From the NCBI RefSeq assembly GCF_012396125.1, contig NZ_JAAXOX010000003.1:186001-250000 (forward strand): a stretch of 64,000 nt of DNA. The letters are read 5' to 3'. Below the pieces are notes generated by a model. It did no database searches, was not told the origin of the DNA, and worked only from the letters and a program-made list of their open reading frames with translations. Of this stretch, positions 44,100 to 53,037 are shown in pieces (the stretch's first letter is position 1; the number at the start of each line of letters is the position of its first letter). This stretch comes from Cellulomonas denverensis. Lineage in GTDB: Bacteria > Actinomycetota > Actinomycetes > Actinomycetales > Cellulomonadaceae. The position numbers and the translations under genes were made by a program.

Positions 44100-45065
44100 A
44101 TGCTGCAGCGCGTGGCGGCCATCGCGGCCCCGGGTGTCTCCCCGTTCGAGTTCGGTCTGGTCAGCGAGGTCTTCGGCATCGACCGGAGCGACACCGGAGG
44201 GCCGGCCTTCGACCTGGTGGTCTGCACCCCCGAGCCCGGCGACATCCCGATGAAGACCGGGCTCACCGTCCGGATCGACGCCGGCCTGGAGGCCACCGCG
44301 GACGCCGACCTGGTGGTGGCGCTTCCCTACGGCGACGACTACGCGCTGCCGGAGCCGATGCTGGCCGCACTGCGGGACGCCCGGGCCCGTGGTGCCTGGG
44401 TGATGAGCATCTGCTCCGGCGCCTTCGCCCTGGCACAGGCCGGGCTGCTGGACGGCCGCCGGTGCACCACGCACTGGCTGTACGCCGCCGACCTGGCCGC
44501 GCGCTTCCCGGCCGCCCGGGTCGATCCCGCCGTGCTGTACGTCGAGGACGACGGGGTGATCACCAGTGCCGGCACCGCCGCCGGGATCGACGCCTGCCTG
44601 CACCTGGTGCGGGCCGAGCGCGGTGCCCAGGCCGCCGCCGGGGTGGCGCGCCGGATGGTGGTGCCCCCGCACCGGGACGGCAACCAGCTGCAGTTCGTCG
44701 ACACCCCGCTGCCCTGCGAGGCGGACACCCTGGCCCCGCTGCTCGGCTGGATGACCGAGCACCTGGCCGACGAGCTCAGCGTGCCGGAGCTGGCCGCCCG
44801 GGCGCTGATGAGCGAGCGGACCTTCGCCCGCCGGTTCCGGGCCGAGACCGGCACCACCCCCGCGGCCTGGCTGACCCGCCAGCGGCTGGTCCGGGCCCAG
44901 GAACTGCTGGAGCGCACCGGGGCCGGGGTGGACGAGATCGCCCGGTCCTGCGGCTTCGGCACCGCCGCCGTGCTCCGGCACCACTTCGCCCGGGTGCTGG
45001 ACACCACCCCGCAGGCCTACCGGCGGCAGTTCGCTTGCACCGACGAGGCGGTCCGGGTGGCCTGA
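44100..45065 (+). CDS. GlxA-type AraC transcriptional regulator with DJ-1/PfpI domain
   Basis: 321 residues, ATG at 44100. Residues 1-190 are a DJ-1/PfpI-like domain with the nucleophile-elbow Cys105 (WVMSICSGAFALAQAGLLDGR) and the GITSAGTAAGIDACLHLV-type helix. Residues about 220-312 carry the double AraC helix-turn-helix (LSVPELAARALMSERTFARRFRAETGTTPAAWL, VDEIARSCGFGTAAVLRHHFARVLDTTPQAYRR). Members sense small metabolites or reactive aldehydes and activate nearby genes. Convergent with kgd, so its targets may be the divergent minus-strand genes. Confidence 0.9.
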   Translation: MLQRVAAIAAPGVSPFEFGLVSEVFGIDRSDTGGPAFDLVVCTPEPGDIPMKTGLTVRIDAGLEATADADLVVALPYGDDYALPEPMLAALRDARARGAWVMSICSGAFALAQAGLLDGRRCTTHWLYAADLAARFPAARVDPAVLYVEDDGVITSAGTAAGIDACLHLVRAERGAQAAAGVARRMVVPPHRDGNQLQFVDTPLPCEADTLAPLLGWMTEHLADELSVPELAARALMSERTFARRFRAETGTTPAAWLTRQRLVRAQELLERTGAGVDEIARSCGFGTAAVLRHHFARVLDTTPQAYRRQFACTDEAVRVA

Positions 45066-45086
45066 GCCGGCCTGAACCCCGGTACG

Positions 45087-45135
45087 CGACCGGGGCCGCC
45101 CGGTGGTGGTCTCCCACCCCGGACGGCCCCGGTCG
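45087..45135. terminator. Terminator between regulator and kgd
   Basis: Arms CGACCGGGGCCG (45087-45098) and CGGCCCCGGTCG (45124-45135), perfect, with a 25-base internal region that can pair further. It separates two convergent genes. Confidence 0.75.
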
Positions 45136-45147
45136 ACGGGCCCGGAC

Positions 45148-48100
45148 TCAGCGCCGGAAGGCCTGCTCCAGCAGCCCCGCCTGTTCCGCCTGGTGCGCCT
45201 TCGCGGTGCCGGCCGCAGTGGCCGCGGAGGCCGGACGGCTGACCGCCCGGATCGGCGTCCCGACCAGCTGCGGCAGGGCGAGCGAGAGGTAGCCCCAGGC
45301 ACCCTGGTTGCGCGGCTCGTCCTGGACCCACACCAGCTCGGCGCCGTCGAAGGGCGCGAGCGCGGCGCGGATCCCGTCGCCGTCCAGCGGGTAGAGCTGC
45401 TCGACCCGGACGATCGCGGTCCGGTCGTCCTGGTTCTGCTCCCGCCGGGCGACCAGGTCCCAGTAGACCTTGCCGGAGCACAGCAGCACCCGGTCGACCA
45501 GTTCGGCCCGCACCCGGTCGTCGCCGATCACCGGGCGGAAGGTGCCCGAGGTGAACTCCGAGACCGGCGAGGCCGCCGCCTTGAGCCGGAGCATCGACTT
45601 GGGGGTGAAGACCACCAGCGGGCGGCGGGGCCGGGCGTAGGCCTGGCGGCGCAGCAGGTGGAAGTACGAGGCCGGGGTGGTCGGCTGGGCGACCACCATG
45701 TTGCCCTCGGCGCACATCTGCAGGAACCGCTCGATCCGGCCGGAGGAGTGGTCCGGTCCCTGGCCCTCGTAGCCGTGCGGCAGCAGCAGGACCACGCTGG
45801 AGTGCTGGCCCCACTTCTGCTCCGCGGAGCTGATGAACTCGTCGATGATGGTCTGCGCGCCGTTGACGAAGTCGCCGAACTGCGCCTCCCACAGCACCAG
45901 CGCGTCCGGGCGCTCCACCGAGTACCCGTACTCGAAGCCGAGCGCCGCGAACTCCGACAGCGAGGAGTCGTAGACCCAGAACTTCGCCTGGTCGCCGGAC
46001 AGGTACAGCAGCGGGGTCCACTCCGCACCGGTGTTCCGGTCGTGCAGCACCGCGTGCCGCTGGACGAAGGTGCCGCGCCGGGAGTCCTGGCCGGCCAGCC
46101 GGACCGGGGTGCCCTCGATCAGCAGCGACCCGAAGGCCAGCAGTTCGCCGTAGCCCCAGTCGATGCCGCCCTCGCGGGACATCTGCTCCCGCTTGGCCAG
46201 CAGCTGGGCCAGCTTCGGGTGCACGGTGAAGCCCTCGGGTGCCCGGACGTGGGCGGCGCCGATCCGCTCCAGCACCTTGGCCGGGACGGCGGTCTGCCAG
46301 CCGATGATCACGCCGGCGTCCTCGCGCTGGGACTCCGGGCGTTCCAGGCCGGCGACCGGTTCGGCGTCGGCGGGCGGCGGGGTCCAGCCGTCCTCCCGGG
46401 TCTCGGCGAACACCCGCTCGAGCTGGGCCTGGTAGTCCTGCAGGACGTGCTCGGCCTCCTCCAGGGTGATGTCCCCGCGCGCGACCAGCGCCTCGGTGTA
46501 GAGCTTGCGCACCGAGCGCTTGGCCTCGATCAGGTTGTACATCAGCGGCTGGGTCATCGACGGGTCGTCGCCCTCGTTGTGCCCGCGGCGGCGGTAGCAG
46601 ACCAGGTCGATGATCACGTCCCGGTCGAACTGCTCGCGGTACTCGAAGGCCAGCTCGGCGGCACGGACACAGGCCTCCGGGTCGTCGCCGTTGACGTGCA
46701 GGATCGGCACCTGCAGGCCCTTGGCCACGTCGGTGGCGTACTGCGAGGACCGCGAGGACGACGGTCCGGTGGTGAAGCCGACCTGGTTGTTGATCACCAC
46801 GTGCACGGTGCCGCCGGTGCGGTAACCGCGCAGCTGGGACAGGTTGAGGGTCTCGAAGACCACGCCCTGCCCGGCGAACGCCGCGTCGCCGTGGATCAGG
46901 ATCGGCAGCACCGAGAACCCGTCGCCGCCCAGGTCGATCCGGTCCTGCTTGGCCCGGACGATGCCCTCCAGCACCGGGTCGACCGCCTCCAGGTGCGAGG
47001 GGTTGGCCGCCAGGTACACCCGGGTGGTCGCGCCGGACTCGGCGGTGAACTGACCCTCGGTGCCCAGGTGGTACTTCACGTCGCCGGAGCCCTGCACGGA
47101 CTTCGGGTCCTGGTTGCCCTCGAACTCGCTGAAGATCTGGCCGTAGGACTTGCCGGCGATGTTGGCCAGCACGTTCAGCCGGCCGCGGTGCGCCATCCCG
47201 ATCGCGACCTCGTCCAGCCCGCCCTCGGCCGCCCGGGACAGCACCGCGTCCAGCAGCGGGATCAGGGACTCGCCGCCCTCCAGGGAGAACCGCTTCTGCC
47301 CGACGTACTTGGTCTGCAGGAAGGTCTCGAAGGCCTCGGCGCCGTTCAGCCGCCGCAGGATCCGCAGCTGGTCCTCGCGCGGGGTGGGGGCGTAGCCGGA
47401 CTCCAGCCGCTCCTGCAGCCACTTGCGCTGCCGCGGGTCCTGCAGGTGCATGTACTCGATGCCGGTGGTGCGGCAGTACGAGTCGCGCAGCAGGGCCAGC
47501 ACCTGGCGCAGGGTGGCCCGGGGCTTGCCGGTGAAGCCGCCGGTGGGGAAGGACCGGTCCAGGTCCCACACGCTCAGCCCGTGGTTCTGGATGTCCAGGT
47601 CCGGGTGCTTGCGCAGCCGGTAGGCCAGCGGGTCGGTGTCCGCCATCAGGTGACCGCGGGAGCGGTAGGCGTGGATCAGCTCGGCGATCCGGGCCGGCTT
47701 GATCGCCTCGGCGTCCGGGTCGTGGCCGGCGTCGCGCACCCAGCGCATCGGCTCGTAGGGCACCCGCAGCGAGGTGAACACCCGGTCGTAGAAGCCGTCC
47801 TCGCCGAGCAGCTTGCGCGCCAGGATCCGCAGGAAGTCACCGGAGGCGGCGCCCTGGATGATCCGGTGGTCGTAGGTGCTGGTCACGGTGAGCACCTTGG
47901 AGACGCCCATCTTGTTCAGCTGCTCGTCGCTGGTCCCGGCGAACTCGGCCGGGTAGTCCATCGCGCCGACGCCGATGATCGCGCCCTGCCCGGTCATCAG
48001 CCGCGGCACCGAGTGCACGGTGCCGATGGTGCCGGGGTTGGTCAGCGAGATCGTGGTCCCGGCGAAGTCGTCGACACCGAGCTTGCCGCCCCGGGCGCGG

Positions 48101-48963
48101 CGGACCACGTCCTCGTAGGCGGACCAGAACTGGGCGAAGTCGAGCGTCTCGGCCTTCTTGATGCTGGGCACCAGGAGCTGGCGGGTGCCGTCCGGCTTGG
48201 CCAGGTCGATCGCCAGGCCGAGGTTGACGTGCGCCGGGCTCATCACGCCGGGCTTGCCGTCCACCAGGGTGTACGAGGCGTTCATCGACGGCATCTCGCC
48301 CACCGCCTCGACCAGTGCGAAGCCGATCAGATGGGTGAAGGAGACCTTGCCGCCGCGACCGCGGGCCAGGTGGTTGTTGATCACGATCCGGTTGTCGACC
48401 AGGAGCTTGGCCGGGATGGCCCGCACCGACGTGGCGGTGGGCACCTCCAGGCTGGCCTCCATGTTGGTGACCACCCGGGCGGCCGGGCCGCGGAGCTTGG
48501 TCACCTCCTCGGTGGGCTCCGGCTCGGGCTCCGGCTGGTCGGAGCGCGCCTGGGCGGCATAGGCCGCGGTGGCCGGCTGCGCGGTGGCGACCGGCGCGGT
48601 CGGCGGGTTCGGCACGTCCGCGGCCACCGCGCCCTGCCCGGGGGTGCCGGGGGAGGCGGTCTCCGGGTCGGCGGTGCGGGCCTGGGCCTGCGGGTGCTTG
48701 GCCGTCGGGGTGGCGGGCGCGGACATCTCGCGCTGCGGCGCCGGGACCGCGTCGGCCGGCCCGCCGGGTGGTGTGGTCCCGTTCTGTGGTGCGCCCGAGC
48801 TGGTGGCGTCCGGCGCCGCGGGCCGGTAGCCCTCGAAGAACTCCCACCACGCGGGATCGACCGCGGTCTTGTCCTGGAGGTACTGCTCGTACAGCTCGTC
48901 CACCAGCCACGCATTCGCGCCGAAATCGGCTCGGTTCACGTCTGGATCCGCCTGCTGGGACAC
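45148..48963 (-). CDS. kgd: Multifunctional 2-oxoglutarate decarboxylase / dehydrogenase E1-E2
   Basis: 1271 residues from GTG at 48963. GTG at 48978 would add five residues and sits one base after GGAGGA. The N-terminus [30 protein letters not shown] is the E1 arm, followed by a 110-residue Ala/Pro linker. Residues about 165-390 form the E2-type acyltransferase domain (ends [19 protein letters not shown]), and from about 400 the thiamine diphosphate E1 domain ([66 protein letters not shown]). No lipoyl domain. It feeds succinyl-CoA or succinic semialdehyde in the TCA cycle with E3, and is usually regulated by a phosphorylated FHA protein. First conserved gene of a single-gene unit. Confidence 0.95.
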   Translation of the reverse strand: MSQQADPDVNRADFGANAWLVDELYEQYLQDKTAVDPAWWEFFEGYRPAAPDATSSGAPQNGTTPPGGPADAVPAPQREMSAPATPTAKHPQAQARTADPETASPGTPGQGAVAADVPNPPTAPVATAQPATAAYAAQARSDQPEPEPEPTEEVTKLRGPAARVVTNMEASLEVPTATSVRAIPAKLLVDNRIVINNHLARGRGGKVSFTHLIGFALVEAVGEMPSMNASYTLVDGKPGVMSPAHVNLGLAIDLAKPDGTRQLLVPSIKKAETLDFAQFWSAYEDVVRRARGGKLGVDDFAGTTISLTNPGTIGTVHSVPRLMTGQGAIIGVGAMDYPAEFAGTSDEQLNKMGVSKVLTVTSTYDHRIIQGAASGDFLRILARKLLGEDGFYDRVFTSLRVPYEPMRWVRDAGHDPDAEAIKPARIAELIHAYRSRGHLMADTDPLAYRLRKHPDLDIQNHGLSVWDLDRSFPTGGFTGKPRATLRQVLALLRDSYCRTTGIEYMHLQDPRQRKWLQERLESGYAPTPREDQLRILRRLNGAEAFETFLQTKYVGQKRFSLEGGESLIPLLDAVLSRAAEGGLDEVAIGMAHRGRLNVLANIAGKSYGQIFSEFEGNQDPKSVQGSGDVKYHLGTEGQFTAESGATTRVYLAANPSHLEAVDPVLEGIVRAKQDRIDLGGDGFSVLPILIHGDAAFAGQGVVFETLNLSQLRGYRTGGTVHVVINNQVGFTTGPSSSRSSQYATDVAKGLQVPILHVNGDDPEACVRAAELAFEYREQFDRDVIIDLVCYRRRGHNEGDDPSMTQPLMYNLIEAKRSVRKLYTEALVARGDITLEEAEHVLQDYQAQLERVFAETREDGWTPPPADAEPVAGLERPESQREDAGVIIGWQTAVPAKVLERIGAAHVRAPEGFTVHPKLAQLLAKREQMSREGGIDWGYGELLAFGSLLIEGTPVRLAGQDSRRGTFVQRHAVLHDRNTGAEWTPLLYLSGDQAKFWVYDSSLSEFAALGFEYGYSVERPDALVLWEAQFGDFVNGAQTIIDEFISSAEQKWGQHSSVVLLLPHGYEGQGPDHSSGRIERFLQMCAEGNMVVAQPTTPASYFHLLRRQAYARPRRPLVVFTPKSMLRLKAAASPVSEFTSGTFRPVIGDDRVRAELVDRVLLCSGKVYWDLVARREQNQDDRTAIVRVEQLYPLDGDGIRAALAPFDGAELVWVQDEPRNQGAWGYLSLALPQLVGTPIRAVSRPASAATAAGTAKAHQAEQAGLLEQAFRR

Positions 48964-49141
48964 GCGAGGATCGCCCACTTCCTCCGCGGTCGATCGGACC
49001 GCGTCATCGCCGGTACTGTCCGGGCCACCCTACGTCGTTCCGAGGGCTGGTTCCCCCCTGAGTGGGTGGACGCGCCGGGTGGTTCCGGTGGCGTCTCTGC
49101 GCAGGTCAATGGGGGTGTCATCCCCAGGCCAGTACCGGGTT

Positions 49142-49167
49142 GTCTTGACGTCAAGAGAGGTCAAGAC
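49142..49167. promoter_or_regulatory. Inverted repeats upstream of kgd
   Basis: CTTGACGTCAAG (49144-49155) is a perfect 12-bp palindrome, and GTCTTGAC (49142-49149) is matched by GTCAAGAC (49160-49167) with a 10-base spacer. Located about 180 bases upstream of kgd and just beyond the exporter permease gene. Confidence 0.45.
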
Positions 49168-49168
49168 C

Positions 49169-49208
49169 GGGCCTGGCCGCGGGTGGCGGCTACCACGCGA
49201 CCAGGCCC
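49169..49208 (-). terminator. Terminator of the ABC exporter operon
   Basis: GGGCCTGG-C-CGCG (49169-49181) pairs with CGCG-A-CCAGGCCC (49196-49208), 12 bp with one mismatch, directly after the permease stop at 49215. Confidence 0.65.
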
Positions 49209-49214
49209 GCCGGA

Positions 49215-50024
49215 TCAGCTGATGTCGCGCCGGAAGGTGGTCAGCCGGCCGATCACCGCGAACAGCAGCGCGTACCCGATCAGCACCAGCGCCCCCGCCC
49301 AGCCGGGCAGCAGGTCGCCCGCCCCGGCCTGGGTGTAGAACGACCCGCCGCTGATCGCCTCGCCCGCCGCGCCCGGCAGGAACGAGCCCACCGAGGACAG
49401 CGCGTCGACCTGGCCGAACAGCAACCGGGCCACCGGCTCCACGAACTGGGTGAAGGCCAGCACCACGACGATCGCCAGCACCTGGTTGGTCAGCACGCAG
49501 CCCAGGCCCACGCCCAGCACGCACCAGACGGTCAGTGCCAGCACGGTCCGGCCCACCACCGCGAGCACGTCCCCGTCGCCGAGCATGGGCGAGTGGTCCA
49601 TCACGGCCAGCACCCCGGCGCCGGTGCCGGTGGTCGCCGCCGCACCCGCGAGCCCGAACAGCAGGCCGAGCGGCACACTGGCCAGCATCTTGGCCACGAT
49701 CAGCCGGGTGCGGTTGGGCTCGGCCAGCAGGGTCGGGGTGATGGTGTGGTGCCGGAACTCGCCGGTCACCGACATCACGCCGACCAGCAGCGGGAACACG
49801 AAGCCCAGCGACGCGGCCAGGGTGTAGATCGTGATCGCGATCGTGCGGTCGTCCAGCCCGGTGGGCATGTCCGTGGTCATCCCGGAGCTCTCCGGGTCCA
49901 GGGTGAGCGCGACGCCCATCACCCCGGCGATGAACGCCATGTAGACCACCATGGCGAGCACCAGCACCCACCAGATCCGGGTGGTCACCAGCTTGCGGTA
50001 CTCGGCGCGCAGCGTGTCGATCAT
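49215..50024 (-). CDS. ABC transporter permease (ABC-2 type)
   Basis: 269 residues, ATG at 50024 overlapping the ATPase stop by four bases. MIDTLRAEYRKLVTTRIWWVLVLAMVVYMAF is the family opening, with a cytoplasmic lead then helix 1. Six membrane segments are visible, with the GEFRHHTITPTLLAEPNRTRLIVAKMLA loop that contacts the ATPase in ABC-2 permeases. Probably extrudes a drug, peptide or lipid, or protects against an antibiotic. The substrate is not predictable. Confidence 0.9.
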   Translation of the reverse strand: MIDTLRAEYRKLVTTRIWWVLVLAMVVYMAFIAGVMGVALTLDPESSGMTTDMPTGLDDRTIAITIYTLAASLGFVFPLLVGVMSVTGEFRHHTITPTLLAEPNRTRLIVAKMLASVPLGLLFGLAGAAATTGTGAGVLAVMDHSPMLGDGDVLAVVGRTVLALTVWCVLGVGLGCVLTNQVLAIVVVLAFTQFVEPVARLLFGQVDALSSVGSFLPGAAGEAISGGSFYTQAGAGDLLPGWAGALVLIGYALLFAVIGRLTTFRRDIS

Positions 50025-50944
50025 CGGGCCACCCCCTCGGTCGTGGTGCCGGGATGCTCGGTGGTCATCCGCAGGAAGACGTCCTCCAGCGTTCCGCCGA
50101 CGCCGGCCAGCTGGTGCAGTTCGAGTCCGGCGGCGAAGGCGGCGTGCCCGACCTCGGCCGTGGTGATCCCGGACAGCTCTGCGCTGCCCTCGGGCCCGGC
50201 GGTCAGCGTCCAGCCGGCCCGGGCGGCCAGTGCCTGCAGCCCTGCCGGGTCGGGGGTGCTCACCCGCACCCGGTGCTCGGCCAGCGCGACCAGCTCCGGG
50301 AGTGTGGAGGCGTGCACCAGGCGGCCGTGCGAGATCACCACGATGTCGTCCACCGTCTGCTGCACCTCGGCCAGCACGTGGCTGGAGACCAGGACGGTGC
50401 GGCCCTCGGCGGCCAGCCGGCGCAGCAGGTCGCGCAGCCAGCGGATGCCCTCCGGGTCCAGGCCGTTGGCCGGCTCGTCCAGCAGCAGCACCGGCGGGTC
50501 GCCGAGCAGCGTCGCCGCCAGGCCCAGCCGCTGCCGCATGCCGAGCGAGAACCCGCCCACCCGGCGGTTGGCGGCGCCGGCCAGTCCGACCAGCTCCAAC
50601 AGCTCGTCCGCACGGCCGTCGGTGGCGCCGGCCTTGGGGGCGGAGACCCGCAGGTGGTCCCGCGCGGTGCGGCCGGGGTGGAAGTCCGCCGCCTCCAGCG
50701 CGGCGCCGACGGTCCGCAGCGGGCGCTCCAGCTCGGCATAGCGCTTGCCGCCGATGGTGGCGGTGCCCGAGGTGGGGGAGACCAGGCCGAGCAGCATCCG
50801 CAGCGTGGTGGTCTTGCCCGCGCCGTTCGGGCCGAGGAAGCCGGTCACCCGGCCCGGGGCGACCGTGAAGCTGAGGTCGTCCACGGCGCGCACGGGCCCG
50901 AAGGTCTTGGTCAGATGGCGGATCTCGATCGCCGGGGAGGTCAT
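50021..50944 (-). CDS. ABC transporter ATP-binding protein (ABC-2 exporter)
   Basis: 307 residues, ATG at 50944. Walker A GPNGAGKTTT near residues 38-47, signature FSLGMRQRLG (LGMRQ variant of LSGGQ as in the DrrA/CcmA group) and Walker B VLLLDEPANGLDP are intact. The C-terminal 90 residues carry the substrate-type extension with LEDVFLRMTTEHPG. It forms a two-gene unit with the permease. A clean inverted repeat (TGTTCTA-N7-TAGAACA) lies 16 bases upstream of the start, so the pair is likely controlled by an unlinked repressor. Confidence 0.92.
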   Translation of the reverse strand: MTSPAIEIRHLTKTFGPVRAVDDLSFTVAPGRVTGFLGPNGAGKTTTLRMLLGLVSPTSGTATIGGKRYAELERPLRTVGAALEAADFHPGRTARDHLRVSAPKAGATDGRADELLELVGLAGAANRRVGGFSLGMRQRLGLAATLLGDPPVLLLDEPANGLDPEGIRWLRDLLRRLAAEGRTVLVSSHVLAEVQQTVDDIVVISHGRLVHASTLPELVALAEHRVRVSTPDPAGLQALAARAGWTLTAGPEGSAELSGITTAEVGHAAFAAGLELHQLAGVGGTLEDVFLRMTTEHPGTTTEGVAR

Positions 50945-50959
50945 GCCGACGACCGTAGC

Positions 50960-50980
50960 TGTTCTAGCCGAGATAGAACA
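50960..50980. promoter_or_regulatory. Operator-like inverted repeat for the ABC exporter
   Basis: TGTTCTA (50960-50966) and TAGAACA (50974-50980) with a 7-base spacer, perfect arms. It lies in the 43-base gap between the ATPase start and the histidine kinase stop, where the exporter promoter must be. Confidence 0.55.
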
Positions 50981-50987
50981 AGGACTT

Positions 50988-52097
50988 TCAGCCCGTAGGT
51001 GGTGTCCGCCGGCTCTGGCGCCGCGACGGCAGCATCACCCGCATGGTGCAGCCCACCGGGGTGTCCGCCACGCCGACGGTCCCGCCGTGCAGGTTCACCG
51101 CCCAGCGCACGATCGACAGGCCCAGGCCGGTGCCGCCGGTGGAGATCTGCCCGGTGATCGCCGGGGTGTTGCCCCGCGCGAACCGCTCGAACACCCGCTC
51201 GCGCTGATCGGGGGAGATGCCCGGGCCCTGGTCGACCACGTCGATCCGGACCCAGCCACCCGACCGGTGCGCCTCCAACCGGACCGGGGCGCCCACCGGG
51301 GAGTGCCGGACCGCGTTCTGCACCAGATTCGCCAGGATCTGGTGCAGGCGCTCGCGGTCGGCGGGGATCACCAGGTTCTCCGGTTCGACCACCACCGGGA
51401 AGGTCAGCCCCTTGCTCGCGCCGACCAGTCGGCCCTCGCTGGCCGCCTCCTCCAGGAACTCCCGCAGCGGCACGTCGGTCAGGTTCAGCTCCACCGCGCC
51501 GGCCTCCAGCCGGGACAGGTCGAGCAGGGTGGACACCAGCCGGCTCAGCCGCTGGGTCTGGGCGAGCGCGGCCTTCATCGTCTCCGGGTCCGGGTCGTCC
51601 ACCCCGTCGACGATGTTCTCCAGCGACGCCTGCAGGGCGGTGACCGGGGTGCGCAGCTCATGCGAGACATTGGCCACCAGCTCGCGCCGGATGGTGTCGG
51701 TCTGCTCCAGCTCGTCCGCCATCCTGTTGAACGCCTCGGCCAGCTGCCCGACCTCGTCCCGGGAGGTCGCCCGCACCCGGCGGGTGTAGTCGCCGGCCGC
51801 CATTGCCCGCACCGCGGAGGTCATCTCCCGCAGCGGGGACGTCATGCCCCGGGCCAGCAACTGGGTGAACACCAGCACGATCACCAGCACCACCGGGAAG
51901 GTGCGCGACGGGCCCAGCGAGCGGTTCAGGCCGAACCAGGTCAGCAGCGCCGCCACCGCGGTGGAGGCGGCGACCAGCACCCCCAGCTTGATCTTCAGCG
52001 ACTTGAAGCGGTCCAGCGGCCGGACGTCCGGCAGCCGGGGCAGGGAGGTCGCCGCCGCGATGGGCCGATCGCGGTCCCGGCGCGGTGACCCGGTCAC
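50988..52097 (-). CDS. Sensor histidine kinase (HAMP, HisKA)
   Basis: 369 residues, ATG at 52097, overlapping the response-regulator stop by four bases. Two membrane helices (about 38-56 and 66-82) lie close together, so almost no extracytoplasmic sensor remains. HAMP follows (residues 83-135), His146 in ELVANVSHELRTP, the N-box LANLVQNAVRHSP, then DQGPGIS and GGTGLGLSIV. It likely senses membrane state or works with accessory proteins. Second gene of the two-component operon, followed by the separately controlled ABC exporter pair. Confidence 0.92.
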   Translation of the reverse strand: MTGSPRRDRDRPIAAATSLPRLPDVRPLDRFKSLKIKLGVLVAASTAVAALLTWFGLNRSLGPSRTFPVVLVIVLVFTQLLARGMTSPLREMTSAVRAMAAGDYTRRVRATSRDEVGQLAEAFNRMADELEQTDTIRRELVANVSHELRTPVTALQASLENIVDGVDDPDPETMKAALAQTQRLSRLVSTLLDLSRLEAGAVELNLTDVPLREFLEEAASEGRLVGASKGLTFPVVVEPENLVIPADRERLHQILANLVQNAVRHSPVGAPVRLEAHRSGGWVRIDVVDQGPGISPDQRERVFERFARGNTPAITGQISTGGTGLGLSIVRWAVNLHGGTVGVADTPVGCTMRVMLPSRRQSRRTPPTG

Positions 52098-52867
52098 TCC
52101 TGGCCCGCCTCCGCGGTGCCGGTGGCGGGCTCGAGCGCGTAGCCGACACCATGCACGGTGCGGATCAGGTCGGCGCCGAGCTTCCGGCGCAGCGCCTTCA
52201 CGTGCGAGTCGACGGTGCGGGTGCCGGAGGCGTCCACCCAGTCCCAGACCTCGGCCAGCAGGCGCTCGCGGGTGAGCACGGTGCGCGGGCTGGCGGCCAG
52301 GGCGAGCAGCAGGTCGAACTCGGTCGGGGTCAGGTGCACCTCGTTGCCGGCCCGGTGCACCCGGCGCTGGGCGCGGTCGATCACCAGGTCACCGATGGTC
52401 ACCGGCGGCTCGGCACCCGCGGAGGTGCTGGCCTGCTCGGCGGCCAGGGCGGCGCGCTGCTGGCGGCGCAGCAGGGCCTTGACCCGGGCGACCAGCTCCC
52501 GCATCGAGAACGGCTTGGTCATGTAGTCGTCGGCACCCACGCCGAGGCCGATCAGCATGTCGGTCTCGTCGTCGCGGGCGGTCAGCATCAGCACCGGCAC
52601 CGGGCGGTCGGCCTGGATCCGGCGGCAGACCTCGAGGCCGTCGATCCCGGGCAGCATCACGTCCAGCACCACGGCGTCGGGGCGGAGCCGGGTCGCGGTC
52701 TCCACCGCGACCAGCCCGTCGCCGACCGTCTCCACCTGGTAACCCTCGGCGGTCAGGCGGCGGGCCACCGCGGTGGCGATGGCGGGCTCGTCCTCGACGA
52801 CGAGCACCGTGGCGGTGCTGCCCCCCTGACCGGGGGCCGGGGTTCCGGGGCGCGTGGCAAAGGTCAT
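52094..52867 (-). CDS. OmpR-family response regulator
   Basis: 257 residues, ATG at 52867. A 19-residue flexible lead precedes the receiver (VEDE at 24-27, phospho-Asp69 in VVLDVMLPGIDG, Thr96, Lys118), then a linker of Gln/Ala, and the winged-helix domain (LTPTEFDLLLALAASPRTVLTRERLLAEVWDW, then VDSHVKALRRKLG). Partner of the downstream kinase. The palindrome CACACCGGTGTG lies 13 bases upstream of the start and may be the autoregulatory site. Confidence 0.92.
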   Translation of the reverse strand: MTFATRPGTPAPGQGGSTATVLVVEDEPAIATAVARRLTAEGYQVETVGDGLVAVETATRLRPDAVVLDVMLPGIDGLEVCRRIQADRPVPVLMLTARDDETDMLIGLGVGADDYMTKPFSMRELVARVKALLRRQQRAALAAEQASTSAGAEPPVTIGDLVIDRAQRRVHRAGNEVHLTPTEFDLLLALAASPRTVLTRERLLAEVWDWVDASGTRTVDSHVKALRRKLGADLIRTVHGVGYALEPATGTAEAGQE

Positions 52868-52880
52868 GGGCTCAGCGTGG

Positions 52881-52892
52881 CACACCGGTGTG
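52881..52892. promoter_or_regulatory. Perfect 12-bp palindrome in a divergent promoter region
   Basis: CACACCGGTGTG between the response-regulator start and the CNNM-type genes. It overlaps the expected -35 of the rightward promoter whose -10 (TATGAT) is at 52903-52908. Confidence 0.45.
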
Positions 52893-52902
52893 GAGGTTTT
52901 CG

Positions 52903-52908
52903 TATGAT
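52903..52908 (+). promoter_or_regulatory. Predicted -10 box toward the CNNM-type operon
   Basis: TATGAT is near-consensus. The transcript would start about ten bases later, close to the ATG of the short leader frame at 52918. Confidence 0.5.
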
Positions 52909-52917
52909 GCTGCGACC

Positions 52918-53037
52918 ATGCCCAGCTCAAGTCGTAGCCGGCATCGCCAGACCCGGGCCACCGAGCCCGGGGGCGATCATGCCGGCCCCTTCTGCTCCTG
53001 CTTCCTCCGTCGCGCCCCCGGTGGTGACCGGTGCTGA
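52918..53037 (+). CDS. Possible 39-codon leader ORF (doubtful)
   Basis: ATG at 52918, just after the predicted transcription start, encodes MPSSSRSRHRQTRATEPGG and further residues with two Cys in FCSCF, and ends TGA at 53035-53037, overlapping the GTG start of the next gene (53031) in another frame. The overlap would allow translational coupling. It has no homologue that I recognise. Confidence 0.3.
   Translation: MPSSSRSRHRQTRATEPGGDHAGPFCSCFLRRAPGGDRC

Noticed and set aside
45103-49338. 1411-codon frame on the plus strand over kgd
   Set aside because: Antisense of kgd, with no recognisable domain. The kgd reading has complete E1 and E2 motifs.
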